Positions 52,974-53,236 of a DNA stretch of 53,236 nucleotides are shown piece after piece. The notes beneath the pieces were generated by a model. That model made no database searches, was not told where the DNA came from, and saw nothing but the letters and a program-made list of their open reading frames with translations. Source of the stretch: an uncultured Alphaproteobacteria bacterium (GTDB lineage: Bacteria; Pseudomonadota; Alphaproteobacteria; HIMB59; GCA-002718135); contig CACAAZ010000007.1 in NCBI GenBank assembly GCA_902530685.1, forward strand, positions 1 to 53,236, given 5' to 3'. Each line of letters starts with the position of its first letter. The first letter of the stretch is position 1. The translations under genes were made by a program, and so were the position numbers.

Positions 52974-53236
52974 TTATGCTGCTTTTTTATTTTTATTTTT
53001 TTTAATATATCTAAGAAGGGCGATGGTAGCTGCTGGTGTTACACCTGATATTCTTGAGGCTGCTCCAAGCGTAGGTGGTTTAATTTTTGATAGTTTTTCA
53101 ACTATCTCATTAGATAAACTTCCAACTAATTTATAGTTAGTTGATTTAGGAATTATTAAATTTTCTTCCTTTTCAAAATCTTGTATATCCATTCTCTGTC
53201 TATCAAGATAACCAGCGTATTTAGCCTCTATTTCAA
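52974..53236 (-). CDS. mnmG: tRNA uridine-5-carboxymethylaminomethyl modification enzyme MnmG (C-terminal part)
   Basis: Only the last 87 or so codons are in the window. The frame is open through the right edge, beyond the ORF-track Met at 53192, and the added residues (EIEAKYAGYLDRQRMD) are the conserved MnmG C-terminal region. FEKEENLIIP, GSLSNEIVEKLSKIKPPTLGAASRISGVTPAATIALLRYI and a basic tail follow. MnmG with MnmE modifies the wobble uridine of several tRNAs. The gene continues beyond the right edge, and its stop is one base from the rsmG TTG. Confidence 0.96.
   Translation of the reverse strand, partial: EIEAKYAGYLDRQRMDIQDFEKEENLIIPKSTNYKLVGSLSNEIVEKLSKIKPPTLGAASRISGVTPAATIALLRYIKKNKNKKAA

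Overview
This 53 kb window is a gene-dense, very AT-rich (roughly 30% GC by eye) piece of an alphaproteobacterial chromosome. Compact operons with 1-4 base overlaps, the low GC, a tiny lysine-rich basic protein, retinal-synthesis genes and alphaproteobacterial gene orders (acnA/ccm, tsaD/mic60/hemY, rsmB/heparinase/purH, YbaK/Trx-TPR/LON, DUF3576/leuS/lptE/holA, mnmG/rsmG/parA/parB) all suggest a streamlined marine lineage such as SAR11 (Pelagibacterales) or AEGEAN-169/HIMB59. I infer that placement from gene content and have not tested it with a phylogeny. No transposase, integrase, prophage or CRISPR array is visible, and no gap between genes exceeds about 230 bases.

Layout. 1-3.9 kb: aconitase (5' end cut by the window), a compact SUV3-like helicase, and a 57-residue Lys/Ala/Pro repeat protein with a structured leader. 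4-9.3 kb: a continuous cytochrome c maturation operon ccmABCDEFGH, including a 34-codon ccmD missing from the ORF track. 9.4-13.2 kb: an orphan amino-acid binding protein, yggT-folD, then argG and an IalB-like secreted protein on the other strand. 13.2-14.4 kb: an ECF sigma factor coupled to a ChrR-like cupin anti-sigma factor. 14.4-18.6 kb: asparaginase II, DUF3429, fructosamine kinase, aldo/keto reductase and Bax-inhibitor-1 proteins. 18.6-25.7 kb: hemY-mic60 divergent from tsaD-EVE-sulfotransferase, then acsA and tdk. 25.8-32.5 kb: rsmB-heparinase-purH plus a possible small protein, then a TPR-sulfotransferase divergent from a 2OG-Fe(II) oxygenase.

32.7-37.7 kb: a LexA-type winged-helix protein without the protease domain, tRNA-Gly(GCC), and the operon crtI-crtB-crtY-blh, which makes retinal from GGPP via lycopene and beta-carotene. 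Neither crtE nor a rhodopsin gene is in the window. 37.7-44.9 kb: aminoacyl-tRNA editing, Trx-TPR chaperone, LON-domain protein, ubiquinone hydroxylase, FtsK, LolA, a winged-helix protein with a degenerate receiver, and YggS. 45-53 kb: a major porin behind an 18-bp perfect palindrome, DUF3576-leuS-lptE-holA, and convergent mnmG-rsmG-parA-parB, a block usually near the alphaproteobacterial origin.

Much of the window serves energy and envelope functions: cytochrome c assembly, ubiquinone, acetate activation, the TCA cycle, retinal, porin, and LPS/lipoprotein transport. The observations most worth following up are the ChrR-like protein without its zinc ligands, the structured leader of the lysine-rich gene, the porin palindrome, the truncated LexA-like regulator with inverted repeats upstream, the mic60-hemY pair without hemC/hemD, and a probable coupled small ORF after purH.
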